Source: Flagellimonas allohymeniacidonis (GTDB taxonomy: Bacteria; Bacteroidota; Bacteroidia; Flavobacteriales; Flavobacteriaceae). Taken from it: 64,000 nt of DNA. The stretch spans positions 385,882-449,881 of the forward strand of contig NZ_SGIU01000002.1 in the NCBI RefSeq assembly GCF_004296335.1, written 5' to 3'. A program made the translations under genes and the position numbers. This document shows, piece after piece, positions 10,506 through 19,481 of the stretch; positions within the stretch are counted from its first letter, which is position 1, and each line of letters opens with the position of its first letter. Below the pieces are notes generated by a model. It saw only the letters and a list, made by a program, of their open reading frames with translations. It made no database searches and had not been told where the DNA came from.

Positions 10506-11429
10506 TCAATACTTTAAAAAATCAACGTTTCGCTGCAAGCCGGAGAATTTTGTGCGCTTCACCGCGGATTTTTTGAACAATTTTTTGAAAACATCTTCGG
10601 TGATTTCCTCCCAGTCCGATTTGGACATCGAAAGCAATTCCGGATGAGGGTCAAACAGAGGTTCACTATGGGATTTTGAGAATCGATTCCAAGGGCAAAC
10701 ATCCTGGCAGACGTCACAACCAAACATCCAATCGTCAAACTTGCCTTTAAATTCTGAAGGAATCTCATTCTTGAGTTCGATGGTAAAATAGGATATGCAT
10801 TTGCTTCCATCGACCACATAGGGTTCCACTATGGCCTCTGTTGGGCAAGCATCTATGCAAGCTGTACATGTACCACAATGGTCAGTTACTGGAGTGTCGT
10901 ACTCCAATTCCAAGTCCACGATGAGTTCGGCGATAAAATAAAAGGAGCCCACTTGCTGAGTTAGGAGATTGCTGTGCTTTCCCATCCAGCCCAAACCACT
11001 TTTGGCGGCCCAAGCCTTATCCAAAACAGGGGCTGAATCCACAAAGGCTCTTCCGCTAACCTCTCCGATTTCTTCCTGTATAAAATGTAACAAACTTTTA
11101 AGCTTGTCCTTTATCACAAAGTGATAATCCGTTCCAAAAGCATATTTCGAAACCTTATACGAATCTGGATTTTGCTCCTTGGAAGGATAATAATTGAGTA
11201 GTAATGAAATTACCGATTTTGAGCCTTCCACGAGCTTGGTAGGGTCCAACCTTTTGTCGAAATGGTTTTCCATATAGGCCATTTCACCATGCCTATTTTG
11301 CTTGAGCCATTTTTCAAGTCGAGGGGCTTCCTCCTCTAAAAACTCAGCTTTGGAAATTCCGCAAGACAAAAAACCGAGGCGCTTGGCTTCGGTTTTTATG
11401 ATTTGTGTATGATGTCTTCTCGAATTCAG
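10506..11429 (-). CDS. queG: Epoxyqueuosine reductase QueG, probable CTG start
   Basis: QueG performs the last step of queuosine synthesis, reducing epoxyqueuosine in tRNA with a cobalamin cofactor and iron-sulfur clusters. Two cluster motifs are visible, [12 protein letters not shown] near residue 186 and [11 protein letters not shown] near residue 239, with [10 protein letters not shown] upstream. The first ATG/GTG/TTG in frame is a TTG at 11369 that begins LSCGISK, which would cut off conserved N-terminal residues. The frame is open upstream and reads [13 protein letters not shown] just before it, the usual QueG N-terminus. The best-placed start is a CTG at 11429, giving 307 residues, close to family length. 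No ATG lies between the upstream in-frame stop and this point. Confidence 0.9.
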   Translation of the reverse strand: MNSRRHHTQIIKTEAKRLGFLSCGISKAEFLEEEAPRLEKWLKQNRHGEMAYMENHFDKRLDPTKLVEGSKSVISLLLNYYPSKEQNPDSYKVSKYAFGTDYHFVIKDKLKSLLHFIQEEIGEVSGRAFVDSAPVLDKAWAAKSGLGWMGKHSNLLTQQVGSFYFIAELIVDLELEYDTPVTDHCGTCTACIDACPTEAIVEPYVVDGSKCISYFTIELKNEIPSEFKGKFDDWMFGCDVCQDVCPWNRFSKSHSEPLFDPHPELLSMSKSDWEEITEDVFKKLFKKSAVKRTKFSGLQRNVDFLKY

Positions 11430-11471
11430 GGTATTGAAATGTAACTTCTGCTAAGTTACAACTATCAATAG

Positions 11472-11879
11472 TTATTTGTTTGCTGTCTCAGGTCCAATTT
11501 TAGTTGACAGTTCTTGAATTGAATTCACAGGGAATCCTCCTTTTTCGGCATGCTTTCGAATCAACTCTTGATCATTGGCCTTGTATAAGCAATATACCTT
11601 ATCATCTGTGACATAACTATGCAACCACACAATATCATCTCCCATTTCCTTTAAAACCGAACAGGATTTTTGGGAAATGCCCCTCAACTGATCTTGGGTT
11701 AAATTTCCCGCATCAGGAATTTCCCGCTCTATCAAATAGGTTTTCATTGTTGCATTTTTCTTCTTTTCCCTTGCCATCTTAACATAAACCACCTCGCCCC
11801 CTTGTTCTTGGGCTTTCAGATGATTTGTAGTAAAAAAACAACTAAAACAAATTGCTGTACATAATGCCAAATTTTTCAT
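11472..11879 (-). CDS. Secreted DUF4242 (SCO4226-like) protein
   Basis: This is a 135-residue protein with an N-terminal signal peptide (hydrophobic LALCTAICFSCFF, probable cleavage near LKAQ) followed by a DUF4242 domain. The domain runs from about residue 45 (KTYLIEREIPDAG) through CSVLKEMGDDI and WLHSYVTDDKVYCLY to HAEKGGFP. DUF4242 proteins are small ferredoxin-fold dimers; one Streptomyces member, SCO4226, is a reported nickel binder, but no function is established here. The gene lies 96 bases after a regulator whose N-terminus is the same kind of domain, suggesting a functional link. Start at an internal Met (MKTYLIE) would give a cytosolic form, but the signal peptide is convincing. 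Confidence 0.8.
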   Translation of the reverse strand: MKNLALCTAICFSCFFTTNHLKAQEQGGEVVYVKMAREKKKNATMKTYLIEREIPDAGNLTQDQLRGISQKSCSVLKEMGDDIVWLHSYVTDDKVYCLYKANDQELIRKHAEKGGFPVNSIQELSTKIGPETANK

Positions 11880-11975
11880 GATTTCTGGTTTTAAAATTCT
11901 ATACCAAAACTACTCTATCCACACCTTGGGGTCTGAAAGTATTGAACCAAAAAATACTAGAAATGGCTTATTTAT

Positions 11976-13073
11976 CTATAGTGATTTTTGATAGGTCAAA
12001 GGGGAAAGTCCGAAGCGTTCCTGAAAACATTTTGTAAAATACGAGGCGCTACTGAAGCCCACATCGAAGGTAGTTTGTGCTATGTTCCTGTCCGTTCTTA
12101 GCAACTGCAAAGATCTTAGCAATCTGTGTTCTCTAACCAATTCATTCGGGGACATTCCCATAAGGTCAGTACTTTTTCGATACAGCTTTGATTTGCTCAT
12201 AGACATCCGGTTGCAAAATTCAAGTACCCCAAAACGATGATTCTCGGTATTTGCTGAAAGCGTATCCATCAATAATTGAAGGATATTTTCATCTCTTGGG
12301 TCTATGCATTTTAATGCTTTACCTCCTGTTTTATCGGAAGTGTCGTCCTTATAAATCTCACGAATTATGGAAGCGATGACTATTTCATCATTCGCGCTAG
12401 TCTTGCACAAGTGTTTTGCCATTTTTACAGTATCCCCAAAAAGCTCTTTACTTTTTGAAACGGGCATGCCAGCATTTAAGGCGATTCTTAGCCCCAATGG
12501 CTCAGAAGCAATGTGGATGTCCTTTTTTATGGCCAAGGCACAGTCCACTGCTTGGGAAACCGATACAAATGAAGCCACATAAGCCTCATCCTTTAATTCC
12601 ACTTCCCTTCCTTCGTGAACTTTAATCTGTTTCCGCATGATTTCAGTAAATAGTGAAATCAGTCTTTCTGCTTTTTCTGGCCCCAATTTGTGACGCAACA
12701 ATAAGGCATCCGTGATTTCCGAAACCAAAATGATACGAAATGCAGGGTCATTAAAGATTTTGAGTCCGGAGTCGTCAGGGTCATAGTACCCCTCAGGGTC
12801 TGCAATTCTACCCAAAAATGCCTCGACAACATTACTGTCCACCTGAACTATTTCATGGGGCATAAGTCCGTGGGCCCTGTCATGCATCTCCTTTACAGCT
12901 TTTTCATTGGGTGCATCGATCAAACAAAAAGCACTACCTCTTTCCTCATCTACCCAATACGTCATACAGCGACATCCGTATTCATCCTGAATTTTCAAGT
13001 CCTCACGATGCGCCTGGGCAGCATGCTTGGCCTCTATTCCTGGAACAATATGTCTATCCATATATATGGGCAC
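11976..13073 (-). CDS. DUF4242 / degenerate nucleotidyl cyclase / AraC-type transcription regulator
   Basis: Three domains can be read in these 365 residues. Residues 1-90 resemble DUF4242 (MDRHIVPG, YWVDEERGSAFCLIDAP, HGLMPHEIVQVD). Residues 110-255 resemble a class III adenylate/guanylate cyclase fold (LRIALNAGMP, LFGDTVKMAKHLC, IASIIREIY). The usual metal-binding aspartates appear altered: SEITDA replaces the D-I-x-G type motif, and KDEAYVASF stands where GDGF-like residues are expected. Catalysis is therefore doubtful and a ligand-sensing role is more likely. Residues 265-365 are an AraC helix-turn-helix pair (NIAQTTFDVGFSSASYFTKCFQERFG). It precedes the secreted DUF4242 gene, a probable target. 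The whole pair sits between ruvB and queG. Confidence 0.85.
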   Translation of the reverse strand: MPIYMDRHIVPGIEAKHAAQAHREDLKIQDEYGCRCMTYWVDEERGSAFCLIDAPNEKAVKEMHDRAHGLMPHEIVQVDSNVVEAFLGRIADPEGYYDPDDSGLKIFNDPAFRIILVSEITDALLLRHKLGPEKAERLISLFTEIMRKQIKVHEGREVELKDEAYVASFVSVSQAVDCALAIKKDIHIASEPLGLRIALNAGMPVSKSKELFGDTVKMAKHLCKTSANDEIVIASIIREIYKDDTSDKTGGKALKCIDPRDENILQLLMDTLSANTENHRFGVLEFCNRMSMSKSKLYRKSTDLMGMSPNELVREHRLLRSLQLLRTDRNIAQTTFDVGFSSASYFTKCFQERFGLSPLTYQKSL

Positions 13074-13246
13074 AGCGAGTTTGGTTTTATAAGGGTATCA
13101 AAATTGATTCAAAAGACTTTCTTCCTTCTAAAGAAAAGCAACTATTGCTCTTCAAAATAAAAAAAATGGTTCAAAAAATAGCAGAAATGATTCACCATCA
13201 ACTAGTTGAACTTGAGAGCAATAAACAGGTAATTCTCAAAAAGTGT

Positions 13247-14269
13247 TTAAAACAAGCCAGATTGGGCACCTCCTTTTAACTTTCCCAAATGTTTATAAGC
13301 CAGTTCGGTTACTTCACGTCCTCTGGGGGTTCGCATGATAAAACCTTGTTGAATCAAGAAGGGTTCGTAAACTTCCTCAATGGTTTCGGCACTTTCGGAG
13401 ACTGCGGTGGCCAAGGTGGTAATTCCAACAGGGCCTCCCTTAAACTTATCAATAATGGTACTCAGTATTTTGTTGTCCATTTCGTCCAGTCCATGAGCAT
13501 CTACATTCAAGGCCTTCAAGCCGAATTTTGAAATTTCCAAATCGATGTTGCCATCACCCTTGATTTGGGCAAAATCACGAACCCGTCGTAAAAGCGCATT
13601 GCAGATACGTGGCGTTCCCCGACTCCGGCCTGCAATTTCTATAGCCGCTTCTTGGGTAATGGGAACTTTCAAAATCCCCGCACTTCGCTCAACAATAGTT
13701 GACAATAGTTCTGTATTATAATATTGCAAGCGACTTTGGATTCCGAATCGAGCCCGCATGGGTGCGGTGAGTAATCCTGAACGTGTGGTGGCCCCAATAA
13801 GGGTAAAAGGACTCAAATTGATCTGGACAGTTCTTGCATTCGGGCCAGTTTCGATCATAATATCGATTTTATAGTCTTCCATGGCGGAATACAGGTATTC
13901 TTCGACTATGGGACTCAATCGATGGATTTCATCAATGAAAAGGACGTCGCGTTCTTCCAAATTTGTCAAAAGACCTGCTAAATCCCCAGGTTTGTCCAAA
14001 ACCGGACCTGAAGTTATCTTGATACCAACACCCAGTTCATTGGCCAAAATATGGGCCAAAGTGGTCTTTCCCAATCCTGGAGGTCCATGGAAAAGCGTGT
14101 GATCCAAAGCCTCCCCTCTTAAATTGGCAGCTTGAACAAAAACCTTCAAATTTTCCAACACTTGCTCCTGCCCTGTGAAGTCATCGAAGGTAATCGGCCG
14201 CAAAGCTCTTTCAATTTCGAGTTCTTCTTGGGAAAAATTATCGGTGGTCGGATCTAAGTTCTCATTCAT
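13247..14269 (-). CDS. ruvB: Holliday junction branch migration helicase RuvB
   Basis: RuvB is the hexameric AAA+ motor that drives branch migration on RuvA-bound junctions. The 340 residues match the family. Walker A is [11 protein letters not shown] near residue 64, Walker B is LFIDEIHRL near residue 110, and sensor residues lie in [19 protein letters not shown]. The C-terminal winged-helix DNA-binding domain carries [10 protein letters not shown] and ends in TPRGREVT. The ATG at 14269 gives the family N-terminus MNENLDPT. A TAnnTTTG box ends only 7 bases before this ATG, so the message may be leaderless. Confidence 0.97.
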   Translation of the reverse strand: MNENLDPTTDNFSQEELEIERALRPITFDDFTGQEQVLENLKVFVQAANLRGEALDHTLFHGPPGLGKTTLAHILANELGVGIKITSGPVLDKPGDLAGLLTNLEERDVLFIDEIHRLSPIVEEYLYSAMEDYKIDIMIETGPNARTVQINLSPFTLIGATTRSGLLTAPMRARFGIQSRLQYYNTELLSTIVERSAGILKVPITQEAAIEIAGRSRGTPRICNALLRRVRDFAQIKGDGNIDLEISKFGLKALNVDAHGLDEMDNKILSTIIDKFKGGPVGITTLATAVSESAETIEEVYEPFLIQQGFIMRTPRGREVTELAYKHLGKLKGGAQSGLF

Positions 14270-14276
14270 ACCTCAA

Positions 14277-14284
14277 CAAATATA
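14277..14284 (-). promoter_or_regulatory. Probable -7 promoter element of ruvB
   Basis: On the minus strand this reads TATATTTG, a perfect TAnnTTTG match. No clear TTG -33 element is seen; a T run about 20 bases upstream is the best candidate. The expected transcription start falls at or next to the ruvB ATG. Confidence 0.5.
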
Positions 14285-14410
14285 GTTGAAAACGGCTCCT
14301 CCCTAAAAACCGAACGACTAAAATACATTTCCAAAAAGGCGATTGAGGAAGTTCGGCGCCTAAGCCTTAACTTAGATACAGAAAATTGCACTCCCTACAA
14401 TTCTACATTT

Positions 14411-16675
14411 ATGGTCACCCTCGATTATTCACTAGGAATTCTCCAATATATCCCATTCTACTATGTTATCTGGTCTGACGATTTGCTCTCTGCTTCGGAA
14501 ATATCCGTTGTGCAGAAAACCATTGAGGAAGATTCGTCTTTGGATACCTCTGACAAATCACAGCTATTGAAATGGTTGAATAGGGACAGTCCTCCGACCG
14601 AAGAAGAATTTAAAAAATGGAAGCAAACCATTTCCAATTCCCAAATAAAACTGGTTGAAAGTGACACCTACCCTTTGACTTCATTAAGTCAGAGATTGGG
14701 CAATGTATACTGTGGGGACTGTGATTTCAATGATCACTTAAAGCATATTGAAATCAATCTTGGCATTCAGCCCAATCATTACAATCATCTTTTTCATGTG
14801 GAGGTAATCCACGAAAAAACATCTAAGCAGTACAATGCCAATGAGCTCGACAAGATTCTTATGGGTGAGCATAGAGCCGTTGTTGAGAAGTTCCGAGCTT
14901 TTTTAAAAAACAATGTCTTTCAATGGCAAATTGAAAGAAATAAGGAACTTCTACGAGAATCCATTTTGAAACAAGTGCAACAGCTTGGCGAAAATGGGTA
15001 TGGCGCACTGGCCTATCCCAAGGAATACGGCGGAACCGGAAACATGCCTGCCTATGGTGCCATTTTTGAACATTTGATGTATTTGGATGGTAGCCTCGCC
15101 GTGAAATTTGGTGTTCAGTTTGGCCTTTTTGGAGGCAGTATTCAAAAATTAGGGACCAAAAAACATCATGATGCCTATCTCTCAGATGCGGGAACCACAA
15201 AATTATTGGGATGTTTTGCTATGACAGAAACGGGGCATGGGTCAAACGTAAGGGGCATCAAAACGACTGCTACCTACGACAAGAGTTCGGACGAAATCGT
15301 AATCCACACTCCGGGCAAAAATGACAATAAAGAGTATATCGGGAATGCGCTTCATTCGAAAATTGCGACGGTTTTCGCTCAATTGATTGTTGATGGAAAA
15401 AATGAGGGAGTGCATGCCCTAGTAGTTCCCTTGCGAAACGAGCAACATGAGTTGTTTGAGGGAATCACTGTAGAGGACAATGGGTATAAATTAGGATTGA
15501 ACGGAGTGGACAATGGCAAGATTTGGTTCAATCAAGTTCGCGTTCCTCGTACAAACTTGTTGGACAAGTACGGTGCCATCTCTGAAAAGGGAACTTATAC
15601 GTCTCCTATCAAGAATCCCAACAAACGCTTTTTTACAATGCTGGGCACTTTGGTGGGTGGAAGAATTTGTGTGGCCAGAGGTGCCTTGGGCGGTGCTAAA
15701 ATGGCGCTCGCCATTGCTGTAAAGCATGCCCTAAACCGTCGACAGTTCAATGACAGCATAAAAGTGCAAGAGGATTTAATCATGGATTATCCAACCCATC
15801 AGCTGCGTCTTACTCCTGCTGTTGCCGCTTCTTACGTATATCACTTTACGTTGGAGGAAATGATGAAATCTTACAGTGATGAATCGCAACCTGACAAAAG
15901 AAAGGTGGAAACACAAGTAGCGGGATTAAAATCCATAATCACCTGGTATGCCAACAACACCATTCAAGAGTGCAGGGAAGCCTGTGGAGGAAAGGGCTAT
16001 TTGGTGGAAAATCGAATCCCTGATTTGAAGGGCGATGTAGATATCTTTACCACTTTTGAAGGAGACAATACGGTCTTATTGCAATTGGCCGCGAAAGGTG
16101 TTCTTTCCGATTTCAAAGCAGAGTTCAACAGTGCAGGCTTTGCCTCTGTATTGAAATTGCTTCGAACACAACTTTCAGACCGCCTCAATACATTAAATCC
16201 GATTTATGCCAATAAGGTCGATGCTGAGCATTTGTACAATCCAAAATTTCACAAGCATGCTTTCGATTATCGAACGCGCCGCCTCACCTATACCTTGGCC
16301 ATGCGCATTCGAGACTACATCAAAAAAGGTGTTCCATCTTATCAGGCGTTTTTGAAAGTGCAAACACATCTTATTGCCCTAGGAAAAGCATATAGTGTTG
16401 AATTGGCGTACAACACTTTTTCCAATGTTTGCGAATCGATGGAAAATATGGAATACAAAAAACTCTTCACCAAATTGGGAACGCTGTATGCTCTAGATCA
16501 ACTCAATCAAGACGCTCGCTGGTATTTGGAACAGGGGTATATTGGCGGAACAAAGTCAAAAGCCATTAGGCAACGGGTAGAACGTTTGTGTACCGAGCTT
16601 CGCCCGCATATAGAAGTATTGGTAGATGGTTTTGGCATTCCAGAGCATTGTCTTACTGCTCCAATAGCCAAGTAA
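14411..16675 (+). CDS. Acyl-CoA oxidase / acyl-CoA dehydrogenase family flavoprotein
   Basis: This 754-residue protein has the long architecture of acyl-CoA oxidases: an N-terminal helical part (YYVIWSDDLLSASEI), a flavin-binding middle and a duplicated C-terminal helical region. Visible motifs are YPKEYGGTG near residue 205, CFAMTETGHGSNV near residue 272 for flavin and substrate contact, RFFTMLGTLVGGRI, and CREACGGKGYL followed by TFEGDNTVLLQLAAKG near residues 535-570. It would oxidise an acyl-CoA to the enoyl-CoA, either with oxygen or an electron-transfer partner; which one cannot be read from sequence. Thiolase or hydratase genes are not adjacent. The stop lies 5 bases before the end of the convergent GIN-domain gene. 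Confidence 0.87.
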   Translation: MVTLDYSLGILQYIPFYYVIWSDDLLSASEISVVQKTIEEDSSLDTSDKSQLLKWLNRDSPPTEEEFKKWKQTISNSQIKLVESDTYPLTSLSQRLGNVYCGDCDFNDHLKHIEINLGIQPNHYNHLFHVEVIHEKTSKQYNANELDKILMGEHRAVVEKFRAFLKNNVFQWQIERNKELLRESILKQVQQLGENGYGALAYPKEYGGTGNMPAYGAIFEHLMYLDGSLAVKFGVQFGLFGGSIQKLGTKKHHDAYLSDAGTTKLLGCFAMTETGHGSNVRGIKTTATYDKSSDEIVIHTPGKNDNKEYIGNALHSKIATVFAQLIVDGKNEGVHALVVPLRNEQHELFEGITVEDNGYKLGLNGVDNGKIWFNQVRVPRTNLLDKYGAISEKGTYTSPIKNPNKRFFTMLGTLVGGRICVARGALGGAKMALAIAVKHALNRRQFNDSIKVQEDLIMDYPTHQLRLTPAVAASYVYHFTLEEMMKSYSDESQPDKRKVETQVAGLKSIITWYANNTIQECREACGGKGYLVENRIPDLKGDVDIFTTFEGDNTVLLQLAAKGVLSDFKAEFNSAGFASVLKLLRTQLSDRLNTLNPIYANKVDAEHLYNPKFHKHAFDYRTRRLTYTLAMRIRDYIKKGVPSYQAFLKVQTHLIALGKAYSVELAYNTFSNVCESMENMEYKKLFTKLGTLYALDQLNQDARWYLEQGYIGGTKSKAIRQRVERLCTELRPHIEVLVDGFGIPEHCLTAPIAK

Positions 16676-16680
16676 GACGA

Positions 16681-17505
16681 TTACTCCACCTTTTTAAGGA
16701 GTTGGGAGGTATCCGTAAACTCAAGGACTGTAATTTGGGGATTGCCATAGAGCGAGGTGCGTGCATTTCCCTTGGAGGAAAGCTCTATATCGCGGTAGGC
16801 GTTCAAACGAACGCTAGCAGAATTTTCCAATTTGGCAATAACGCTTCCTGCTTCCATTTTTTCCCCTTTGAACTTTCCATTCCCTGTAACTTCCAACTGC
16901 ATTCTGTCGGTAGTGCCTTCAAGGGTAAGTGATGCATTTCCATCCAAAGACACGGTATTGGCTTCGTTGACAGCATAGACATAGGCTTCGGTTCTATTGT
17001 TCATGCTCACATTCAACGAATCCACATCCACATTGAACTCAGCTTTGCTCATGTCTTCCAAATTAATGTCCATGACGGCCGCGCTTGCCTGTAGGTTCAA
17101 TCTTGAATCAGCAAAACCATCAACGAACAGTTCGTCGCTATTGATCATTCCATCGGAATTGATACTACCCTCCTTGGCAGCAATAGCCTTCAACTCGGTG
17201 TAATTGACAGTGATGTCAAACTGTTTCTTTGCTGTAACATCATAAAACGAAGTGATTACCAATGTGCTGTCCTCAACCTTGAACTTCAAGATATCTATCA
17301 GGTTGTCATCGGCCATTATTTCATAACCTGGACCAAAAGATTTCTTCAGGCTAATGTCCAAATCAGAATTTAACTGAATAGCGTTGAATGCTGGCAGTTC
17401 TTCATTTACTTCAGTGACAACACGACTCCCCTTGATTTTGGGTTTTCGCTGCGAAAACATCATTAAAGGAAGTATAAGCAGAAGGGCAAATGCTGTTCTT
17501 TTCAC
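16681..17505 (-). CDS. Secreted GIN-domain (DUF2807) protein
   Basis: The 274-residue product has a signal peptide (MKRTAFALLLILPLMMFSQ) and then a head region with the phrase EVNEELPAFNAIQLNSDLDI typical of DUF2807. The remainder is made of short beta-strand repeats with many Asn, Ser and Asp, fitting a right-handed beta-helix. Such proteins are common in Bacteroidota and are thought to sit in the periplasm or at the surface; a precise function is not known. It lies between the convergent acyl-CoA oxidase gene and the cytochrome oxidase genes, and seems to be a single-gene unit. Confidence 0.82.
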   Translation of the reverse strand: MKRTAFALLLILPLMMFSQRKPKIKGSRVVTEVNEELPAFNAIQLNSDLDISLKKSFGPGYEIMADDNLIDILKFKVEDSTLVITSFYDVTAKKQFDITVNYTELKAIAAKEGSINSDGMINSDELFVDGFADSRLNLQASAAVMDINLEDMSKAEFNVDVDSLNVSMNNRTEAYVYAVNEANTVSLDGNASLTLEGTTDRMQLEVTGNGKFKGEKMEAGSVIAKLENSASVRLNAYRDIELSSKGNARTSLYGNPQITVLEFTDTSQLLKKVE

Positions 17506-17584
17506 AGGTGTTCTTTTTAGATGGGTGGACTAAAGATATTATAATTAGCCTACAATTGCCATACCAAAGTCCCTAAACAAAAAA

Positions 17585-17602
17585 CCCATCCTTAAGGATG
17601 GG
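17585..17602 (-). terminator. Terminator after ctaD
   Basis: A perfect 7-pair stem CCCATCC/GGATGGG with a TTAA loop is followed on the minus strand by a run of six to seven T. It lies 22 bases past the ctaD stop and closes the act-cta respiratory operon. Confidence 0.9.
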
Positions 17603-17623
17603 CTTTCTTATCTGTTAGTGAAC

Positions 17624-19441
17624 CTAGTGATTCAGTTCTTCCTCATTTTCTTGCAATGGCGTGGTCTGCGGGACAAAATCCTGTCCAGGAAGAATATACT
17701 CTCCATTGTCATAGGTCTTACTGTAGTCGTAAGCCCATCGATGTACATGCGGAATTTCCCCATGCCAGTTTCCATGAAAATGCTCTTGCGGTGCAGTCCA
17801 TTCCAAAGTTGTAGCTTTCCAAGGGTTTTGTGGACCTCTTTTTCCATAGAAAATACTTCTAACGAAGTTAAAGGCAAACACCAGTTGGGCCCCAGCTGTA
17901 ATCAATGCAAAAACCGTCATCAATACTTGCACGTTGGTCAATTCATCGAACATGGGGAAGGCTGTATTCTCATAATAACGTCTCGGTACTCCTGCCATGC
18001 CCACAAAGTGCATCGGGAAGAAAATTCCGTAGGACCCTATTGCAGTAATCCAGAAATGGACATAGCCCATGTTTTTGTTCATCATTCTACCCTGGAACAT
18101 TTTTGGGAACCAATGATACACTCCGGCAAACAGCCCATATAAGGCCGAAATACCCATTACCAAGTGGAAGTGTGCCACCACAAAGTAGGTATCGTGTACA
18201 TTGATATCAAGCGTACTGTCACCCAATATGATTCCTGTAAGCCCCCCTGTGATGAAGGTAGAAACCATACCAATGGAAAAGAGCATCCCTGGATTCAGCT
18301 GGAGGTTTCCTTTCCATAAAGTGGTAATCCAGTTAAATGCTTTTACTGCGGATGGTATTGCAATCAATAAGGTTGTAAATGTAAAGACAGACCCCAAAAA
18401 TGGATTCATTCCTGAAATGAACATATGGTGTCCCCATACAATGGTGGACAAAAAGGCAATGGCCAAAATAGAAGCTATCATGGCACGATATCCAAAAATT
18501 GGTTTACGTGCGTTGACCGCCATTACTTCGGATACAATACCCATTGCAGGCAGAATAACAATGTATACCTCCGGATGCCCCAAGAACCAAAATAGGTGTT
18601 CGAAAAGTACAGGGGAACCTCCTTGATAATGCAATACTTCTCCTTGGATAAAGATATCTGAGAGGAAGAATGAAGTTCCAAAGCTTCTATCCATAATCAA
18701 CAATAGGGCTGCTGATAAAAGAACCGGGAAAGAAATAACCCCAATGACGGCAGTAACAAAGAAAGCCCAAATGGTCAAAGGTAGACGCGTCATGGACATT
18801 CCTTTTGTTCTAAGGTTAAGCACGGTCACAATATAATTCAATGAACCCAGTAAGGAAGATGCAATGAATATTGCCATGGAAACCAACCACAAGGTCATAC
18901 CTGCCCCCGATCCTGGCTGTGCCATAGGCAAAGCACTCAAAGGTGGGTAGATGGTCCACCCAGCAGCAGCGGGTCCTGCTTCAACGAAAATTGAAATAAC
19001 CATAATCACCGCTGACACAAAGAACATCCAAAAGGAGAGCATATTTAGGAAGCCTGAAGCCATATCCCTGGCACCAATCTGCAATGGAATTAATAAGTTA
19101 CTAAAGGTACCGCTCAATCCCGCTGTAAGCACAAAGAACACCATGATGGTTCCGTGCATGGTCACCAATCCCAAGTAAATATCGGCATCCATAACACCGT
19201 CAGGAGCCCACTTGCCCAAAAATGCTTCAAAGACAGAAAAAGATTCTCCTGGCCATGCCAATTGCATTCTAAAAAGCAATGACATTGCAATTCCAAGGAA
19301 GCCCATAATCAAGACACCCGTAATAAGATATTGCTTGGCAATCATCTTATGGTCTTGACTAAAGATATATTTGGTTACGAAGGTTTCTTTATGATGATGT
19401 CCATGATCGTCATGTCCGTGTTCGTGTCCAATAGCTGACAT
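17624..19441 (-). CDS. ctaD: Cytochrome c oxidase subunit I
   Basis: This is the catalytic heme-copper subunit of the terminal oxidase, reducing oxygen to water and pumping protons. The 605 residues have about 12 membrane segments. Key sites are visible: FLGHPEVYIVILPAMG holds a CuB histidine and the crosslinked tyrosine, WGHHMF has the next two CuB histidines, and HDTYFVVAHFHLVMG holds the heme histidines near residue 405. The N-terminus is His-rich (HEHGHDDHGHHH). It follows ctaC by about 40 bases and is the last gene in the run that begins at actA. Subunits III and IV are not in this block, so they must be encoded elsewhere if present. Confidence 0.96.
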   Translation of the reverse strand: MSAIGHEHGHDDHGHHHKETFVTKYIFSQDHKMIAKQYLITGVLIMGFLGIAMSLLFRMQLAWPGESFSVFEAFLGKWAPDGVMDADIYLGLVTMHGTIMVFFVLTAGLSGTFSNLLIPLQIGARDMASGFLNMLSFWMFFVSAVIMVISIFVEAGPAAAGWTIYPPLSALPMAQPGSGAGMTLWLVSMAIFIASSLLGSLNYIVTVLNLRTKGMSMTRLPLTIWAFFVTAVIGVISFPVLLSAALLLIMDRSFGTSFFLSDIFIQGEVLHYQGGSPVLFEHLFWFLGHPEVYIVILPAMGIVSEVMAVNARKPIFGYRAMIASILAIAFLSTIVWGHHMFISGMNPFLGSVFTFTTLLIAIPSAVKAFNWITTLWKGNLQLNPGMLFSIGMVSTFITGGLTGIILGDSTLDINVHDTYFVVAHFHLVMGISALYGLFAGVYHWFPKMFQGRMMNKNMGYVHFWITAIGSYGIFFPMHFVGMAGVPRRYYENTAFPMFDELTNVQVLMTVFALITAGAQLVFAFNFVRSIFYGKRGPQNPWKATTLEWTAPQEHFHGNWHGEIPHVHRWAYDYSKTYDNGEYILPGQDFVPQTTPLQENEEELNH

Positions 19442-19481
19442 AATCTTTCTAAATTTTTTATTATAGTTCTTTTCCTAGCCT

